The translations under genes and the position numbers were made by a program. This document shows positions 31,800 to 39,069 of a stretch of 39,069 bases of DNA, piece after piece. Under the pieces are notes generated by a model, which was not told the origin of the DNA, did no database searches, and saw nothing but the letters and a program-made list of their open reading frames with translations. Within the stretch, counting starts at the first letter, position 1, and every line of letters begins with the position of its first letter. Origin of the DNA: Candidatus Hydrogenedentota bacterium (lineage in GTDB: Bacteria; Hydrogenedentota; Hydrogenedentia; Hydrogenedentales; JAGMZX01); NCBI GenBank assembly GCA_018005585.1, contig JAGMZX010000032.1, forward strand, positions 1 through 39,069. The letters run 5' to 3'.

Positions 31800-33620
31800 T
31801 CAGAAGACCGGCGGTTCGCTCCAGTCATGACCAGGCACCCAGCGTGGTTCGTCAAATTCGTAGGCACCCATGTCCGGCGCGGCGCCCCGCACCGTGGCCG
31901 GGCATTCCTCGATTGCGATTCCGGCGTCGATGCAGGGCGAATTCGGTTTCAGGCGGAAGTCATTCGCTGCGGGGTCCACGAGGCCCGGGTCCGAGCCCTC
32001 GAAGTTGTGTCCGCGGACGCCCCCCGCGCCAGTGGCCACGGCGTCGGTGAAGATATTGTTGCGCACGACGCACCCTTGCTGGTCGTCGTTATTCTCCGGC
32101 CCCCAATAACCCAGGCTGTTGCCATTTTGAAAGACCGTATTGTAGTAAACACGATTGTTGTGGGAAGGCGTGTTGAGACGGATACCGCTGTCGGGGTTGT
32201 TCCACGAGACGTTGTGGTGGATGAGGAAATTACTTGACCCGTTGTCGATATAAATGCCGACGCCGGTCGCGAGCGCGCAATTGTCGTGTATCCAGTTGTA
32301 GGCGATAACGGTGCCCGCTCCGTCGGTTTGGAAGCAATACGTCGCGCCTAGGTCCGCGGTCATCAGTCCCGCGCGATAGAGGTGGTTGAATTCGATGCGT
32401 CCGGCCCGAAGCGCGCGGTGAATAATCAGGCTGCGGCCCGAATCGGACAGGGTGCAGTTCCGGACCACGTTACCCGTGCCTTCCGCCCAGACGGACGCGC
32501 AGTCGCCGGCGATGTAGTCTGTATTCCGGGCGAGGCACTGCTCGATGGTGTTGGATTCGCCCAGCAGCGTATACCCGTTGCCCGCGCTGTAGACGACCGA
32601 GCAACGGCGCAGCAGATTGTCGCGGCCGCCCACGATGATGCCGGAATCGTTGCGGCCCGCCCAGCCCGCGGCGTCCGTGAAATGCGACGCATAACGGACG
32701 TGACAATCGAGGATTACACAATGTCTGGCATCCGAGAGTGTAATTGTGCCCGCAAAGACGCGAAAACCGGATACGGTCACGTGTTCACGCTGCGAAAGGT
32801 CAAACGCAAGCGTGCGGTGTTTCACTTCGAGGCGATGTGCGTTGGGATCTGCCCCCGCGGGCGGCAACAGGAAGATCCGGCCTTGCGCGGCATCGAAACA
32901 CCATTCGCCGGGGGCGTCGAGTAGCGGCATCGCGCCGAACAGGAAATAGCGAGTGCCTTTTCGCACTGCGTGCGCGCGGTCCTGCGACCATGCGGCCGTG
33001 AATGCGATTTGGTGCGCGGCCGGGTCGCAGCTCTCGACGGGGAGCGTCCAAGAGACCCAGTGGTCACCGGGCAGGATATGCGCCGTCGCGCCCGCGAGGT
33101 CAACGCCGGGAAGGTCCGGGTCCCGTATACCCTTGGCGTCCGACCCTTCGTCGGCTTGGGCCCAGACCCGCTGCATCGGGTCACCAGGCCCATTCGGCCA
33201 GCACGCCAACGGCAGCATGGCGCCGTCCCAGAATACCTGTTCGGCGGGGCCGGCGCACGGCGCCGACCAGATGCCACCCTCGTTCTGCGTCCATTCCGTT
33301 ATCATTTCCGTCCCTGAGACAACGACGGACTCGCCGGCGCACGCTTCAAACACCACGGGCTTCTCAGCCGTCCCGGAATTCGGGGGACGCACCGTCTCCC
33401 GGTAGGTGCCGCCCTGCACGATGCACCTGTCTCCGGGCCGGAGCGCATCCGCCGCGCGCTGAATGGTCCGAAAAGGCGCGTTTCTTGTGCCCGCGCCGGT
33501 GTCGTCGCCAGCGGGACTGACGTAAAAGAGGCGTGTATCTCCGGCATAGCCCCATGCGCACCAGAGACACGCGGCGAGCAGCATCGCGCGTGACGGGACA
33601 GTGGGCATGCGTCCGCGCAT
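31800..33620 (-). CDS. secreted right-handed beta-helix protein (DUF1565/pectate-lyase-like)
   Basis: 606 aa. Its ATG overlaps the rpe stop (ATGA), so it is translationally coupled to the housekeeping operon; ATG 33608 is an alternative. After a signal peptide (LLAACLWCAWGYAG) comes the DUF1565 entry motif FYVSPAGDDTGAGTRNAPF and TIQRAADALRPGD, then an insert domain (about 100-260). Next is a beta-helix with many NxxI/xNxF rungs (NHLYRAGLM, NWIHDN, HHNVSWNNPDSGI, VRNNIFTDA). The end NSPCIDAGIAIEECPATVRG and PDMGAYEFDEP is the usual choice-of-anchor finish. Probably binds or cleaves a polysaccharide. No anchor tail is seen. Confidence 0.87.
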   Translation of the reverse strand: MRGRMPTVPSRAMLLAACLWCAWGYAGDTRLFYVSPAGDDTGAGTRNAPFRTIQRAADALRPGDRCIVQGGTYRETVRPPNSGTAEKPVVFEACAGESVVVSGTEMITEWTQNEGGIWSAPCAGPAEQVFWDGAMLPLACWPNGPGDPMQRVWAQADEGSDAKGIRDPDLPGVDLAGATAHILPGDHWVSWTLPVESCDPAAHQIAFTAAWSQDRAHAVRKGTRYFLFGAMPLLDAPGEWCFDAAQGRIFLLPPAGADPNAHRLEVKHRTLAFDLSQREHVTVSGFRVFAGTITLSDARHCVILDCHVRYASHFTDAAGWAGRNDSGIIVGGRDNLLRRCSVVYSAGNGYTLLGESNTIEQCLARNTDYIAGDCASVWAEGTGNVVRNCTLSDSGRSLIIHRALRAGRIEFNHLYRAGLMTADLGATYCFQTDGAGTVIAYNWIHDNCALATGVGIYIDNGSSNFLIHHNVSWNNPDSGIRLNTPSHNNRVYYNTVFQNGNSLGYWGPENNDDQQGCVVRNNIFTDAVATGAGGVRGHNFEGSDPGLVDPAANDFRLKPNSPCIDAGIAIEECPATVRGAAPDMGAYEFDEPRWVPGHDWSEPPVF

Positions 33621-34297
33621 CAGTCGCGCTCGAGCGCGGAATCCAGAATCGACGGCACGGCTTCGCGCAGAGACCGGAGCGCTTCCTGGTAGGAGTGATG
33701 CCGGAAGATGTACGACCCGGCGACCAGCACGTTGGCGCCTGCCTGAATGACGTCGGCGGCGGTGTGCTTGTCAATGCCGCCGTCGACTTCGAGGTCGCGG
33801 TCGCCGAGCATCATGCGCACGTTGCGGATTTTGCGCAGCATCTCGGGGATGAACGCCTGGCCGCCGAAACCCGGATTTACCGTCATGATGAGCACCAGAT
33901 CGAGAAACTCGATGAGGTATTCGAGCGTGTCCTCGGGCGTGCCCGGGTTGAGCACCATGCCGGCCTGGCAATCCCGTTCCTTGATGCGCATGATGGTGCG
34001 GTGGGGATGTATCGAAGCCTCGGCATGAAAGGTGATAATGTCCGCGCCCGCGTCGGCGAAATCGTCGATATAGCGGTCGGGCTCCGTGATCATGAGGTGC
34101 ACGTCGAGCGGCACGGAGCAATGAGCCCGGAGCGACGCCACGACCGGCGGTCCGATGGTGATGTTCGGCGTAAAGTGGCCGTCCATGACGTCGACGTGGA
34201 TCATATCGGCGCCCGCGGCGATAACGGATCGGATTTCCTCGCCGAGGCGGCTGAAATCAGAGGCGAGCAGCGAGGGGGCGATCTTGATGTTGTACAC
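33620..34297 (-). CDS. rpe: ribulose-phosphate 3-epimerase
   Basis: 225 aa, GTG start at 34297 with GGGAGA about 11 bases upstream. Interconverts ribulose-5-phosphate and xylulose-5-phosphate in the pentose-phosphate pathway, as a metal-dependent TIM barrel. Conserved residues are present: IAPSLLASDF with Ser9, HVDVMDGHF with His34 and Asp36, DVHLMI with His67, MTVNPGFGGQ, and EVDGGID with Asp172. It is 8 bp after the PASTA gene and overlaps the beta-helix gene start by ATGA. Length is normal for the family. Confidence 0.97.
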   Translation of the reverse strand: MYNIKIAPSLLASDFSRLGEEIRSVIAAGADMIHVDVMDGHFTPNITIGPPVVASLRAHCSVPLDVHLMITEPDRYIDDFADAGADIITFHAEASIHPHRTIMRIKERDCQAGMVLNPGTPEDTLEYLIEFLDLVLIMTVNPGFGGQAFIPEMLRKIRNVRMMLGDRDLEVDGGIDKHTAADVIQAGANVLVAGSYIFRHHSYQEALRSLREAVPSILDSALERD

Positions 34298-34305
34298 GGT
34301 TGCGA

Positions 34306-35442
34306 TTATCTCCCTGCGGTGGAGTGGCTGGGCACCGGCGACCCGCCGTCTTTCAGCGCATAGGACTCTTCAAGTTCCCCGTTCACGTAGATTTCGACGG
34401 TGGCTTCACCGATGTACTGGACCAAAACGCGGATAGTACTGCCCGCGACGCGTGTCTGTTTACTCTGTTCGTCAAAGGCAGGCGGATAGGTGGCCTTTGT
34501 CTCGCGGTTACCGCTAAGGTCGACGACATCGACCTTTACTTCGCTTCCGTAGTAATCGTAGAGCATCTGATGCCGCACTTCGGCCTGGTGCTCGTCGTTG
34601 GGCAGGGTGATGCGCCGGGACGGTTTCACGTCGTACGTAACGACGTCGCCCGGCCGGATCAGCGTGTTCGGAGCCGGAGACTGGTTCAGCACTATGTCCT
34701 CACGCGCGTTCTGGATGTCCACTTCGTTCGGGATCAGGTAGACGCCGAACGGGGCAAGCATGTTTCGGATTTCAAGGACCGGCTTGTCCTGTATGTCGGG
34801 CATATAGGTGCCCTCGCGGTCGGAACCCGCGCTTAGCAGCAGATTGATGCCGCTTTGTCGCGGCACGTTGGCGCCCGGCGGCGGGTCCTGAGCGAGCACG
34901 GTGTCGCGCGGGCTGTTGTCCGGGATGCGCGCCACGGCCCCAACCCGGAACCGGGCTTTCTTGATCTCGCGCTCAGCCTCCTCGCGCGTCTTACGCAGGA
35001 CGTCCGGGGCAAGCTCGGCATCGGCGCCGAGGCTGACGGTGGGAATGACCTTCCGGCCAGTACGAACTACTTTTCCCGCGTCGGGCCGCTGCGAAATGAT
35101 ATGGTACTTCGGCACGACGTCGTGGGCTACCTGGACCTGTTTCCCCATTTCGAGGCCGACCTCGGCCAGCATGGCCGAAGCTTCCGTAATTGGCAGATCC
35201 ACGATATTCGGGACGGTCACGTAATCGCCGCCTGCCAAGGCTTCCATGAACACAAAATAGCCGGCGACGGCCATGACGATGAGAAAGATAACCGTGGCGG
35301 CAGTCCAGCGGATACACCAGCCGATGAACCCGATGACGAAAAAGACGACATTCAGGACCGTTTCCGAAAACGCATCAAGAAGAAACCGTCCAGGGCCGCG
35401 TCTTGCGGCAGGGTCCGATACTGTCCTTTTGTAACGCGCCAC
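34306..35442 (-). CDS. membrane protein with three PASTA domains, no kinase domain
   Basis: About 378 aa if GTG 35442 is used; the start is uncertain. No RBS supports that GTG or another at 35454, and both lie inside rsmB. A CTG at 35355 overlaps the rsmB stop (CTGA) and would put about 30 residues in front of the membrane segment. A hydrophobic pair of segments (VVFFVIGFIGW and ATVIFLIVMAVAGYFVF) precedes three PASTA repeats (about VTVPNIVDLP..., DVLRKTREEAE..., YMPDIQDKPV...). These usually bind muropeptides in serine/threonine kinases or PBPs; here no kinase or transpeptidase is attached. A beta-rich C-terminal domain ends with EESYALKDGG. Probably senses or binds the cell wall. Confidence 0.82.
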   Translation of the reverse strand: MARYKRTVSDPAARRGPGRFLLDAFSETVLNVVFFVIGFIGWCIRWTAATVIFLIVMAVAGYFVFMEALAGGDYVTVPNIVDLPITEASAMLAEVGLEMGKQVQVAHDVVPKYHIISQRPDAGKVVRTGRKVIPTVSLGADAELAPDVLRKTREEAEREIKKARFRVGAVARIPDNSPRDTVLAQDPPPGANVPRQSGINLLLSAGSDREGTYMPDIQDKPVLEIRNMLAPFGVYLIPNEVDIQNAREDIVLNQSPAPNTLIRPGDVVTYDVKPSRRITLPNDEHQAEVRHQMLYDYYGSEVKVDVVDLSGNRETKATYPPAFDEQSKQTRVAGSTIRVLVQYIGEATVEIYVNGELEESYALKDGGSPVPSHSTAGR

Positions 35443-36686
35443 GATTGCAACCACGCTGGGCCGTCTTCGGCCTCGACCGCGCCTTCCGCAAGCGCGGCGT
35501 TCACTACGTCTATCGTTTCCTCGGGGGAGAATGTGCACACGGCGTACACGACGAGACCCCCATTCTTGCAAAGCGCTACCGCGGATCGCAACAAAGCCCG
35601 CTGGGTCGCGGCGAGCCTGTTGACCATTTCCCGGGTCACGCGCCACTTCAGGTCCGGATGCCGCCGCAACGTTCCCAGGCCCGAACAGGGCGCATCGAGC
35701 AGCACGCGGTCGAACAGCGCGCGAAAGGGCGGCATGGCGCCGTCGGCGCACACGATAGCAACGCCCGGCAGTCCCAGCCGGACGCTGTTCTCGCGAACGC
35801 TCGGCAACTTGGCCGGCTGGACGTCTGCCGCCCAGATGCGCGCCTCGGGCCCCGCAAGCTGGGCAAGGTGCGACGTCTTTCCGCCTGGCGCCGCGCACAT
35901 ATCTAATATCCGTTCCCCGGCCTGGGGTTCCACAAGATGCGCGACCAGCATTGCGGCGGGGTCTTGCAGGATGAAATATCCCCGCTGGAACCATTTCGAG
36001 TGCAAGACGCGTCCCGCGTCGGGCAGGGTAAGTTCTTCCGGGATTGGTGTTGCGTGAACAACCTGAAACCCGGCCTTGAGCAGGTAGCGCATGACTTCTT
36101 CACGCGAAGCCCTCGCGGTATTGACGCGGATCGTGGCCGGGGCGTGCGTATTGGACGCCGCGCAGGTCTGTTCCGTCCGCGTGAAGCCGAATTGCTCCAG
36201 CCAGCGCTCGATGAGCCATCGCGGCATCGAATAGCGGACGCTCAGGTACGCAGCCGGGTCGGCGGGCCGGGCCGGCAGCGCCACGCCGTCGAGCGTGTTG
36301 GGGACGCGGTGCAACACGGCGTTCACGAGCCGCGCCGTACCCGCATGGCCGCGCTTTTTCGCGAGTTCGACCGAGGTATGCACCATCGCAGGATACGTTA
36401 CCTGTTCGCAGAATAGGGCCTGAAACACGGCCATACGGAGAATGGAGCGGATGGGTGCGGGCAGCTCTTCGAACGGCTGATGCAGCAGGGGACGGACGAC
36501 GTATTCGCTCAGAAGCTTATGGCGTACCGTTCCGTACACGAGCTGCGTAAGGAAGCGGCGGCCCCGGTCGCCGAGATTGGTTTTCCGGCGCAGCGTCGTG
36601 TCAAGCGCGTCATCCAGGCGCTGTTCGCGCTCGAACACGCGCAAGAGCACGTCTATGGCTGCATCCCGCACCGGGTCGACGGGCAT
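35352..36686 (-). CDS. rsmB: 16S rRNA (cytosine(967)-C(5))-methyltransferase RsmB
   Basis: 444 aa. An N-terminal NusB-like RNA-binding domain (about 1-140) is followed by a SAM-dependent methyltransferase. Motif I-like CAAPGGKTSHLA (264-275), DAPCSGLGTLRRHPDLKWR (331-349, Cys334) and AVCTFSPEE (382-390, Cys384) supply the catalytic cysteines. Length matches the family. Its ATG overlaps the fmt stop (ATGA). This fmt-rsmB order is common in bacteria. Its 3' end overlaps the proposed 5' end of the PASTA gene. Confidence 0.96.
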   Translation of the reverse strand: MPVDPVRDAAIDVLLRVFEREQRLDDALDTTLRRKTNLGDRGRRFLTQLVYGTVRHKLLSEYVVRPLLHQPFEELPAPIRSILRMAVFQALFCEQVTYPAMVHTSVELAKKRGHAGTARLVNAVLHRVPNTLDGVALPARPADPAAYLSVRYSMPRWLIERWLEQFGFTRTEQTCAASNTHAPATIRVNTARASREEVMRYLLKAGFQVVHATPIPEELTLPDAGRVLHSKWFQRGYFILQDPAAMLVAHLVEPQAGERILDMCAAPGGKTSHLAQLAGPEARIWAADVQPAKLPSVRENSVRLGLPGVAIVCADGAMPPFRALFDRVLLDAPCSGLGTLRRHPDLKWRVTREMVNRLAATQRALLRSAVALCKNGGLVVYAVCTFSPEETIDVVNAALAEGAVEAEDGPAWLQSWRVTKGQYRTLPQDAALDGFFLMRFRKRS

Positions 36687-37621
36687 CAGGCGAGGTCCTC
36701 GAAACGGTCGCCAAGGCCGATGCGGTGGCCGCGCAGGAATTCGCCCATGAGCATGGCCCGCTTGCCCGGCGCCTGGAACTCGAGTATGGCCACGCGCTGG
36801 TCCGCGGCGGCGACGTGAATTTCATCTTTCATGACGGTGACAACCGTGCCCGGGGGCGCGCCCGCGGGTTCCGGCACGATTCGGGTGCACAGCAGCTTGC
36901 ATGCCTGGCCGTGGAACCCGCATTGCGCGGCAGGCCAGGGAATACACCCGCGCACGAGGTTGTGAATCTGCTGCGCGGGCCGGTTCCATGCGATGTGGCC
37001 GTCTCTCTTTTCAATCATCTTTGAGTACGTGGCCCGCGATGCGTCCTGTGGTGTAAACCGGGCGTCCCCGCGCTCGACGAGTTCAAGCGCACGCACCATC
37101 AGCGCCGCGCCGAGCCCGGCGAGCCGCGCCGTGAGTTCCGCCGCGTTCTCCTCGGGGCCGATTGGCGTCGACTCCCGCATTAGTACGTCGCCTGCATCCA
37201 TTTCCGCGTTGAGCCGCATGATGGAAACCCCGGTTTCGAGGTCGCCATTGAGGACGGCGGACTGGATAGGCGACGGGCCGCGCCAACGCGGCAGCAGACT
37301 GGGATGCATGTTCAACCACCCATGCGCGGTCGCTTCGAGAATCGGCTGCCTGAGCAGGCGGCCATAGGCCGCGAGCACGCCGATGCCGGCCTGCTGCTCG
37401 CGCAGCCACACCTCGAACGCGCCGTCATTGAGCTTTACAGGCTGGTGCACCGGGATACCGCGGTCGAGGGCCCAGGACTTGACCGGCGGGGGCGCCGGTT
37501 TAGCGCTGCGGCCCTGGGGCTTGTCCGGCTGGCAGACAACTGCCACGACGTGATGGCATTCGGCAATAGCGGCCAGCGTCGGGACCGCCAGGCCGGGGGT
37601 ACCGCAGAAGACGATGCGCAC
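36686..37621 (-). CDS. fmt: methionyl-tRNA formyltransferase
   Basis: 311 aa, GTG start sharing one base with the ybaB stop (TAGTG). Formylates initiator Met-tRNA with 10-formyl-THF. Conserved catalytic set: Asn104 and His106 in LNMHPSLLPRWRGPSP and Asp142 in MDAGD, plus FCGTPGLAVP at the N terminus and GVLAAYGRLL near 81-90. The C-terminal tRNA-binding domain is present (KDEIHVAAADQRVAILEFQ). Length typical. Overlaps rsmB by four bases, in tight coupling. Confidence 0.97.
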   Translation of the reverse strand: MRIVFCGTPGLAVPTLAAIAECHHVVAVVCQPDKPQGRSAKPAPPPVKSWALDRGIPVHQPVKLNDGAFEVWLREQQAGIGVLAAYGRLLRQPILEATAHGWLNMHPSLLPRWRGPSPIQSAVLNGDLETGVSIMRLNAEMDAGDVLMRESTPIGPEENAAELTARLAGLGAALMVRALELVERGDARFTPQDASRATYSKMIEKRDGHIAWNRPAQQIHNLVRGCIPWPAAQCGFHGQACKLLCTRIVPEPAGAPPGTVVTVMKDEIHVAAADQRVAILEFQAPGKRAMLMGEFLRGHRIGLGDRFEDLA

Positions 37622-37953
37622 TACTCCATCCCCGGGATTTCAATGCCGCCGGTGAGTTCGGTCATCTTGGCCTTCACCATCGCCTGCGTCCGGCTTATGG
37701 CTTCGTTCACGGCGGACTTTACCAGTGTTTCAAGGAATTCAGGTTCTTCCTTGTTGATGACCTCAGGGTCTATCTTCAATTCCAGAATGTCGTAGCGGCC
37801 CGACATGACGACGGAGACCATGCCGCCGCCTGCATCGGCTGTCACGCGCTCGTCCACAAGCCGTTCCTTCAGTTCCTCCATACGCTCCTTCACCTGCATG
37901 GCCTGTTTCAGAACGTGGCCGAGATTGCCGAGGTTGCCGAGTCCTTTGAACAC
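37621..37953 (-). CDS. YbaB/EbfC-family nucleoid-associated protein
   Basis: 110 aa from GTG 37953, chosen because AAGGAG lies six bases ahead; the open frame runs upstream but without RBS. The long first helix starts with LGNLGHVLKQAMQVKERMEE, followed by the DNA-binding beta-meander VTADAGGGMVSVVMSGRYDI and LELKIDPEV, and a last helix with TQAMVKAKMTELTGG. A small dimeric DNA-binding protein. First gene of the ybaB-fmt-rsmB-PASTA-rpe-beta-helix operon. Length normal. Confidence 0.94.
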   Translation of the reverse strand: MFKGLGNLGNLGHVLKQAMQVKERMEELKERLVDERVTADAGGGMVSVVMSGRYDILELKIDPEVINKEEPEFLETLVKSAVNEAISRTQAMVKAKMTELTGGIEIPGME

Positions 37954-38001
37954 ATGTTGCTCCTTGTTCTGTTGCTGAGTGGGGCTTGTTTCAGTCACTA
38001 T

Positions 38002-38031
38002 AGTATACGGTCCGTGCGTCGCGGGCGTAAA
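38002..38031 (-). promoter_or_regulatory. candidate promoter of the ybaB operon
   Basis: Minus-strand TTTACG (38026-38031), 18 bases, TATACT (38002-38007). The layout matches the promoter at 2570, with the same -35 hexamer and spacing. The expected start near 37995 leaves about 42 nt of leader before GTG 37953. Confidence 0.5.
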
Positions 38032-38110
38032 GCTGCGCCGGAAACGGCGGGGCACAAATGATTGAGGACTTTCCGGAATGTCGATAAGCGGCGGGAATGG
38101 AGGAGAACCA

Positions 38111-39069
38111 TTGAACGATAAGAAAGACGCGGGCGCAGGCGCGGCGGGCCTGGTAGTCACGCGCGAGCTGTTGCTCAAGTATGACCGGCCTGGACCCCGC
38201 TACACCAGTTATCCCACGGCTCCCGAATGGTCTGAGTCGTTCGGCGACGCCGATTACCGCGAGGCGCTGGCGCGTGCGGCGCAGCAAACCGCGGAGCCAC
38301 TGTCTATTTACGTGCATTTGCCGTTCTGCCATGAGCGGTGCCTGTTTTGCGGTTGCAACGTGGTGATTTCGAAACGGCAGGACGTAGCCGAGAACTATCT
38401 CGATTACCTGTACCGCGAAATCGGCATGGGCGCCGGGGCCTTGGGCGAGCGGCGGACCGTGCGGCAGATACACTGGGGCGGCGGCACCCCGACGTTCCTG
38501 ACCGTGCCGCAGATACGGGCGCTGTTCAGCACGCTCGCGCGGCACTTCGCCATCGCGCGGGATGCAGAAATTGCACTCGAAGTGGACCCGTGCGTGACGA
38601 CACGGGAGCAACTCGAAGCGTTGCGCACGCTGGGATTCAACCGGATCAGCATGGGCGTGCAGGACTTCGACCCTTACGTGCAGCAAATCGTCAACCGTAA
38701 CCAGACCGAAGCCGAAACGCGCCGGCTGGTCGGATGGTGCCGCGAATTGGGCTTTGGCGGCGTGAATATAGACCTGATCTACGGGTTGCCGGAACAGCGG
38801 CCCGAAACGTGGGAAAAGACCATCAAGACGACTATCGACCTGCGCCCGGACCGGCTCGCCGTGTACAGCTACGCGCATATTCCGGACAAGATCAAGCACC
38901 AGCGGCGGCTGGAGGGTTACCGCAGGCCCGTGGGCCCCGAAAAATACGAACTCTTCGCAAATGCAAGGCGACTGTTCATCGAGGCGGGCTACCGCGCCAT
39001 CGGTATGGACCATTTCGCGTTGCCGGGGGATGAACTGTCCGTCGCGATGGACGAGCGCCGGCTTCACCG
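38111..39069 (+). CDS. hemN: oxygen-independent coproporphyrinogen III oxidase HemN (5' part, cut by window end)
   Basis: The first 319 codons are seen; the frame is open at the window end. Start TTG 38111 with GGAGGA six bases upstream. Radical-SAM enzyme of heme synthesis, cytoplasmic, decarboxylating coproporphyrinogen III without oxygen. Cluster motif CHERCLFCGC gives Cys73, Cys77 and Cys80 plus the extra Cys82. YTSYPTAPEW, HWGGGTPTFL, ISMGVQDFDPYVQ, NIDLIYGLPEQ and GMDHFALPGDEL match HemN rather than HemW. Divergent from the ybaB operon. Confidence 0.95.
   Translation, partial: MNDKKDAGAGAAGLVVTRELLLKYDRPGPRYTSYPTAPEWSESFGDADYREALARAAQQTAEPLSIYVHLPFCHERCLFCGCNVVISKRQDVAENYLDYLYREIGMGAGALGERRTVRQIHWGGGTPTFLTVPQIRALFSTLARHFAIARDAEIALEVDPCVTTREQLEALRTLGFNRISMGVQDFDPYVQQIVNRNQTEAETRRLVGWCRELGFGGVNIDLIYGLPEQRPETWEKTIKTTIDLRPDRLAVYSYAHIPDKIKHQRRLEGYRRPVGPEKYELFANARRLFIEAGYRAIGMDHFALPGDELSVAMDERRLH

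Noticed and set aside
37954-38178. 75-codon N-terminal extension of the YbaB protein
   Set aside because: It would run through the divergent promoter region and the hemN start, and the Pro/Ser-rich sequence is unlike the family; GTG 37953 has a well-placed AAGGAG.

Overview
The window is a GC-rich, gene-dense bacterial chromosome segment with two tRNA genes and about 37 protein genes. It contains no rRNA, CRISPR array, insertion sequence or phage gene that I can recognise. The gene style suggests a free-living Gram-negative-like heterotroph of the Planctomycetes/Lentisphaerae/Hydrogenedentota type. Pointers to this are secreted right-handed beta-helix proteins, a C-terminal DUF1559-like 'DGHV' domain, very large secreted glycoside-hydrolase-like proteins, Gfo/Idh/MocA oxidoreductases and frequent GTG/TTG starts. 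The phylum is inference; no single marker here proves it.

Layout. 1-380: divergent tRNA-Asn and tRNA-Ser with a short direct-repeat patch between them. 429-2446: MazG-type pyrophosphohydrolase, a membrane-anchored M19 dipeptidase-like protein, and a small zinc-ribbon protein. 2570-4551: a ribose-type ABC binding lipoprotein and permease, without an ATPase. 4577-10560: secreted alpha/beta hydrolase, a 1046-aa glycosidase-like protein, an unlisted 40-aa hydrophobic ORF, and a beta-helix protein with a C-terminal hydrophobic/arginine tail. 10746-11995: a near-perfect sigma70 promoter driving a DUF2089 regulator translationally coupled to a membrane protein. 12019-15895: a YjfB-like small protein, then a ferrous-iron uptake operon (DtxR-like regulator, small Cys-rich membrane protein, FeoA-like, FeoA, FeoB). 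16029-21678: a large secreted protein, a purple-acid-phosphatase-like lipoprotein, a frameshifted SagB/nitroreductase protein and a DUF1805 protein. 21794-24604: Bpt aminoacyl-protein transferase and a phosphate uptake pair (DUF47 + PiT). 24668-30160: a carbohydrate cluster (Gfo/Idh/MocA oxidoreductase, GH36/27-like glycosidase, beta-propeller). 30365-31754: a 70-aa protein with a structured leader and a classical terminator, then a hypothetical membrane protein. 31800-37953: a tightly overlapping housekeeping operon ybaB-fmt-rsmB-PASTA-rpe-beta-helix. 38111-end: divergent hemN, cut by the window edge.

How the genes fit together. Iron entry (Feo), phosphate entry (PiT), sugar binding/permeation and extracellular glycan breakdown are the recognisable physiology. 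The rightmost block is translation and cell-envelope housekeeping. I see no convincing large undescribed multi-gene system. The best leads are small: the 40-aa ORF, the DUF2089 pair under a consensus promoter in an AT-rich island, the mutually exclusive hairpins ahead of the 70-aa gene, the altered metal ligands in the DtxR-like and M19 proteins, and the repaired-by-one-base SagB gene.
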